The translations under genes were made by a program, and so were the position numbers. Shown piece after piece: positions 61,225 to 64,000 of a stretch of DNA of 64,000 nucleotides. Source of the DNA: Methanomicrobiales archaeon HGW-Methanomicrobiales-3. GTDB taxonomy: Archaea; Halobacteriota; Methanomicrobia; Methanomicrobiales; Methanospirillaceae. The stretch spans positions 124,001 through 188,000 of the forward strand of contig PGYK01000008.1 in NCBI GenBank assembly GCA_002839605.1, read 5' to 3'. Below the pieces are notes generated by a model. It saw only the letters and a list, made by a program, of their open reading frames with translations. It had not been told where the DNA came from and did no database searches. Positions within the stretch are counted from its first letter, which is position 1, and each line of letters begins with the position of its first letter.

Positions 61225-62894
61225 CGCGGGTGACCCCCGATCATCTCGTTAATAGCAGCACCGGCCGGCACCATCGGGAAGACATTCTCTTCCCGCTCGA
61301 CCCGGAAGTCGATGACGAACGGGCCGTTGCAATCAAGCGATGCCTGCAATGCCGGCTTCACATCTTCGGGCGATTCAACCTTGATTCCTTCAATGCCGTA
61401 CGCATTCGCGATCTTCACAAATTCAACGGCAGGCAGCTCCGTGTACGAGTAACGGCGGTCGTAGAAGAGCTCCTGCCACTGCCGGACCATGCCGAGATAG
61501 CGGTTGTTCAAAATCGCGATCTTGACCGGGATGTTGTAGTGCGCAATCGTCCCGAACTCCTGGATGTTCATCTGGATGCTCCCGTCGCCAGCAACATCGA
61601 AGACCGGGAGATCCGGCCGGGCAAAGTGGGCGCCCATCGCCGCCGGCAGCCCATATCCCATCGTGCCAAGCCCGCCGCTCGTGATCCACGTGCGGGGATG
61701 TTTGAAGCTGAAGTGCTGGGCCGTCCACATCTGGTTCTGGCCAACCTCCGAGACGATGACGGCGTCGCCGCCTAACATCTCGCTCATCTGCCGGATAATG
61801 AACTGCGGGTGGAGACCGCCGTCATCCGGGCACTTGAGCGGGTGGTGCTGCTTCCAGTGCTGGATCTTCTTAATCCATGCATCGTGGACCCCAGTCTTCT
61901 TCAAGCAGGTCAGCATGTCGGAAAGCACGGCTTTTACATCCCCGACTATCGGGACATCGACCCGCTTGTTCTTGCCGATCTCGGCCGGGTCCACATCGAT
62001 ATGGATGATCTTTGCGTTTGCCGCAAACGTCTCGGTCTTGCCGGTGACCCGGTCATCGAAACGGACGCCGATGGCAAAGAGGAGATCGCATTCCGTGATC
62101 GCAAAGTTGGCATACTCCGTGCCGTGCATGCCGAGCATGCCAAGGTTCAGCGGGTGGTCGCCCGGAATCGCGCCTATCCCCATCAGGGTGGTGGTGATCG
62201 GGATGCCGAGCATGGTGGCAACCTGGATCAGTTCGGCCGACGCGTTCGAGAGGATGACCCCGCCGCCGGCATAGATGACCGGCCGCTCCGCTTTGGCAAT
62301 GAGCTGGAGGGCTTTCTCGATCTGGCGCTTGTGGCCGTGATACGTGGGGTTGTACCCGCGGAGCTCGACTTTTTCGGGCACCGGGACATCTTTTACGGAG
62401 CTGGTACTCACATCCTTGGGAATATCGACCAGCACCGGGCCGGGCCGGCCGGTTCCGGCGATGTAGAATGCCTCCTGGATGGTCCGGCTGAGGTCCGCGG
62501 TGTTCTTGACCAGGTAATTGTGCTTGGTTATCGGCAGCGTGATGCCGGTGATGTCCGATTCCTGGAACGCGTCGTTCCCGAGAAGGTTTGTCGGGACCTG
62601 CCCGGTAAGGGCGACGATTGGAACCGAGTCCATGTACGCGGTTGCAATACCGGTGACAAGGTTACAGGCTCCGGGGCCCGAGGTTGCGAGGCATACCCCT
62701 ACACGACCGCTCGCCCGTGCATACCCGTCTGCGGCATGCGCTGCTGCCTGTTCGTGCCGTACGAGAATGTGCCGCAATGACGAGTCATAGAGTTCATCAT
62801 AGATCGGCAGCACTACACCGCCCGGGTACCCGAAGATGATCTCGGTCCCTTCGCGCTGCAGTGATTCAACGAGGATTTTTGCCCCGGTCTTCAT
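61221..62894 (-). CDS. ilvB: Acetolactate synthase large subunit
   Basis: This 557-residue ThDP enzyme has GYPGGVVLPIYDEL near the start, catalytic Glu48 in RHEQAAAHAADGYARA, the FAD-domain middle and the ThDP motif GDGSIQMNIQEF to NN. It condenses two pyruvates to acetolactate, or pyruvate and 2-oxobutyrate, for valine/leucine/isoleucine synthesis. It overlaps ilvN and the upstream synthase by 4 bp each. Confidence 0.97.
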   Translation of the reverse strand: MKTGAKILVESLQREGTEIIFGYPGGVVLPIYDELYDSSLRHILVRHEQAAAHAADGYARASGRVGVCLATSGPGACNLVTGIATAYMDSVPIVALTGQVPTNLLGNDAFQESDITGITLPITKHNYLVKNTADLSRTIQEAFYIAGTGRPGPVLVDIPKDVSTSSVKDVPVPEKVELRGYNPTYHGHKRQIEKALQLIAKAERPVIYAGGGVILSNASAELIQVATMLGIPITTTLMGIGAIPGDHPLNLGMLGMHGTEYANFAITECDLLFAIGVRFDDRVTGKTETFAANAKIIHIDVDPAEIGKNKRVDVPIVGDVKAVLSDMLTCLKKTGVHDAWIKKIQHWKQHHPLKCPDDGGLHPQFIIRQMSEMLGGDAVIVSEVGQNQMWTAQHFSFKHPRTWITSGGLGTMGYGLPAAMGAHFARPDLPVFDVAGDGSIQMNIQEFGTIAHYNIPVKIAILNNRYLGMVRQWQELFYDRRYSYTELPAVEFVKIANAYGIEGIKVESPEDVKPALQASLDCNGPFVIDFRVEREENVFPMVPAGAAINEMIGGHPR

Positions 62895-64000
62895 GTTCGT
62901 CCCTCAAGTAGCCTGTTCATGCCGGCGATCATCGCCTCGACACTTGCCATGATGATGTCGGTGCTGGCGCCGCGTGAAGTAATTATCTTCCCGTCCTTAC
63001 TTAACCTTACGGTCACGTCAACAAGGGCATCGGTACCGCCCCGGATCGCGTCAACATGGTATTCTTCGAGCTGGATGTCGGCAACGTCCCGGACAGAGTT
63101 GCGCAGGACCTGCATGGCAGCATCGACCGGGCCGTCCCCGGTTGCTGCCCCGGTGATCTCCTGGCCGTTGACCATCAGCGTCACGCTTGCTGTCGGGATC
63201 ATGTGGCTGCCGGAGTTTGCCGTGAACTGCCGCAGTTTTAAAAACGGGTGGCACTGGAGGGCAAGGACCGCTTCGGCAACCGCCATCAGGTCGGTGTCGG
63301 TGACCCGTTTGCCATCATCGCCCAGTTTCTTGATCCGTTTGACGATCTCCCTCAGCTGCTTCTCATCGGCATGGTAGTTCATCTCCGAGAGCGCGGCTTC
63401 CACCGATGCTGACCCGGAATGCTTGCCAAGCACCATCCGGCGTTTCCTTCCCACCATCTCGGGTTTGATGGATTCGTAGGTGGACGGCTCCCGCATCACG
63501 CCATGGGCATGGATGCCGCTCTCGTGCGTGAAGGCCATCTCGCCGACCACGGCCTTGTTGATGGGCAGCGGTACGCCGGAATGGCGCGAGACGAGCGTGG
63601 ATAAGGAGAAGATCTCCTCTTTTTTGATCCGGGTCTGATAGCCGTACAGGATCTCGAGCGCCATCACCACTTCCTCAAACGGGGTGTTGCCCGCCCGCTC
63701 GCCAAGGCCGTTCACGGTGACATGGGCGCAGGAGGCGCCGTTTTTCAGGGCCGCCATTGTGCTTGCGAGGGCAAACCCGAGGTCGTCGTGGCAGTGGATG
63801 GAGAGCGGGGCGATCTTTGCAAGCGGCGGGATGAACGCAGCAGCCTTCTCCGGAGTAAGGAGTCCTACCGTGTCGCAGAAGCAGAGCCGGTCGGCTCCGC
63901 GCCGGACACCCTCAGTAAAGAGTTCCTGCAGGAACTGCTGGTCGGCACGGCTCGCGTCCTCGCCCGAGAGTTCCACGATGAGCCCCCGGCTCTTCGCGTA
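62891..64000 (-). CDS. 2-isopropylmalate / citramalate synthase family, 5' end missing
   Basis: The visible 369 residues (the start lies beyond the window) show the HMGL-like TIM barrel: CDTVGLLTPEKAA, SIHCHDDLGFALA (metal His pair), GLGERAGNTPFEEVV. The family linker ESGIHAHGVM and the C-terminal LeuA dimer/regulatory domain (from about residue 260) follow. LeuA makes 2-isopropylmalate for leucine; CimA makes citramalate for isoleucine. Methanogens have both plus AksA, and I cannot decide which from sequence. The neighbour ilvB favours a branched-chain role. Confidence 0.9.
   Translation of the reverse strand, partial: YAKSRGLIVELSGEDASRADQQFLQELFTEGVRRGADRLCFCDTVGLLTPEKAAAFIPPLAKIAPLSIHCHDDLGFALASTMAALKNGASCAHVTVNGLGERAGNTPFEEVVMALEILYGYQTRIKKEEIFSLSTLVSRHSGVPLPINKAVVGEMAFTHESGIHAHGVMREPSTYESIKPEMVGRKRRMVLGKHSGSASVEAALSEMNYHADEKQLREIVKRIKKLGDDGKRVTDTDLMAVAEAVLALQCHPFLKLRQFTANSGSHMIPTASVTLMVNGQEITGAATGDGPVDAAMQVLRNSVRDVADIQLEEYHVDAIRGGTDALVDVTVRLSKDGKIITSRGASTDIIMASVEAMIAGMNRLLEGRT

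Noticed and set aside
61809-62780. 323-residue frame opposite ilvB
   Set aside because: Antisense of a well-conserved enzyme; no motif or ribosome-binding site.
1-64000. CRISPR array, rRNA or tRNA genes
   Set aside because: I saw no regularly spaced repeats with unique spacers, no rRNA sequence, and no cloverleaf with a recognisable T-arm. A tRNA scan would be needed to exclude a tRNA completely.

Overview
The window looks like a chromosome segment of a hydrogenotrophic methanogenic archaeon of the order Methanomicrobiales, close to Methanoregula. The basis is the complete archaellum (arl/fla) cluster joined to cheF-cheY-cheB-cheA-cheC-cheD, archaeal information-processing genes (aIF5A, ABCE1/Rli1, aPelota, RqcH, MBF1, two PAN-type AAA ATPases), the DUF126 subunit of the archaeal mevalonate route, and many lipoproteins with Pro/Thr/Ala-rich linkers. 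Genus level is inference; no rRNA is present, and I recognised no tRNA gene or CRISPR array.

Layout: 1-5.4 kb is core metabolism (thioesterase end, TiaS-like protein, homoserine dehydrogenase, ACT protein, NAD kinase, inositol/fructose phosphatase, aIF5A). 5.4-22.1 kb is the motility block: a membrane protein of unknown role, two archaellins, ArlCDE-type protein, ArlG, ArlF, ArlH, ArlI, ArlJ, an uncharacterised membrane protein with an acidic tail, then CheF, CheY, CheB, CheA, CheC, CheD and a secreted beta-propeller whose start codon lies inside cheD. 22.8-29.2 kb carries a ribosome recycling and quality-control hub (ABCE1, EMC6-like membrane protein, RqcH, aPelota). 29.8-43.1 kb is mixed housekeeping: lipoproteins, FKBP, CYTH protein, phosphoesterase, radical SAM protein, phosphomevalonate dehydratase small subunit, two PAN paralogues, MBF1 and several very small genes.

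43.3-56.6 kb is an accessory, defence-like island: SRA-like/HNH endonuclease, MNT with a frameshifted HepT, MazF-type toxin pair, SET-domain methyltransferase, RhuM-family protein between two direct repeats, RelE-type pair, PLD-helicase-DUF3427 protein, PIN toxin pair, and an AlbA_2/RecG-like protein. The 3' end of the DUF3427 helicase occurs three times, and two of the copies lie behind AlbA_2 sequence. 56.9-60.7 kb holds an AT-rich M13 metallopeptidase, a lipoprotein and a DUF3788 protein. 60.7-64.0 kb is a leuA/cimA-like - ilvB - ilvN branched-chain amino acid operon on the minus strand that runs off the window.

The long intergenic gaps (22.1-22.8, 29.2-29.8, 32.2-32.7, 34.4-35.2, 37.9-38.6 and 41.8-42.2 kb) are not empty. 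They are filled by several families of dispersed, GC-rich, hairpin-forming repeats found in both orientations. The most unusual structures I see are these repeat families, the triplicated helicase 3' module around AlbA_2, and the paired repeats around rhuM.
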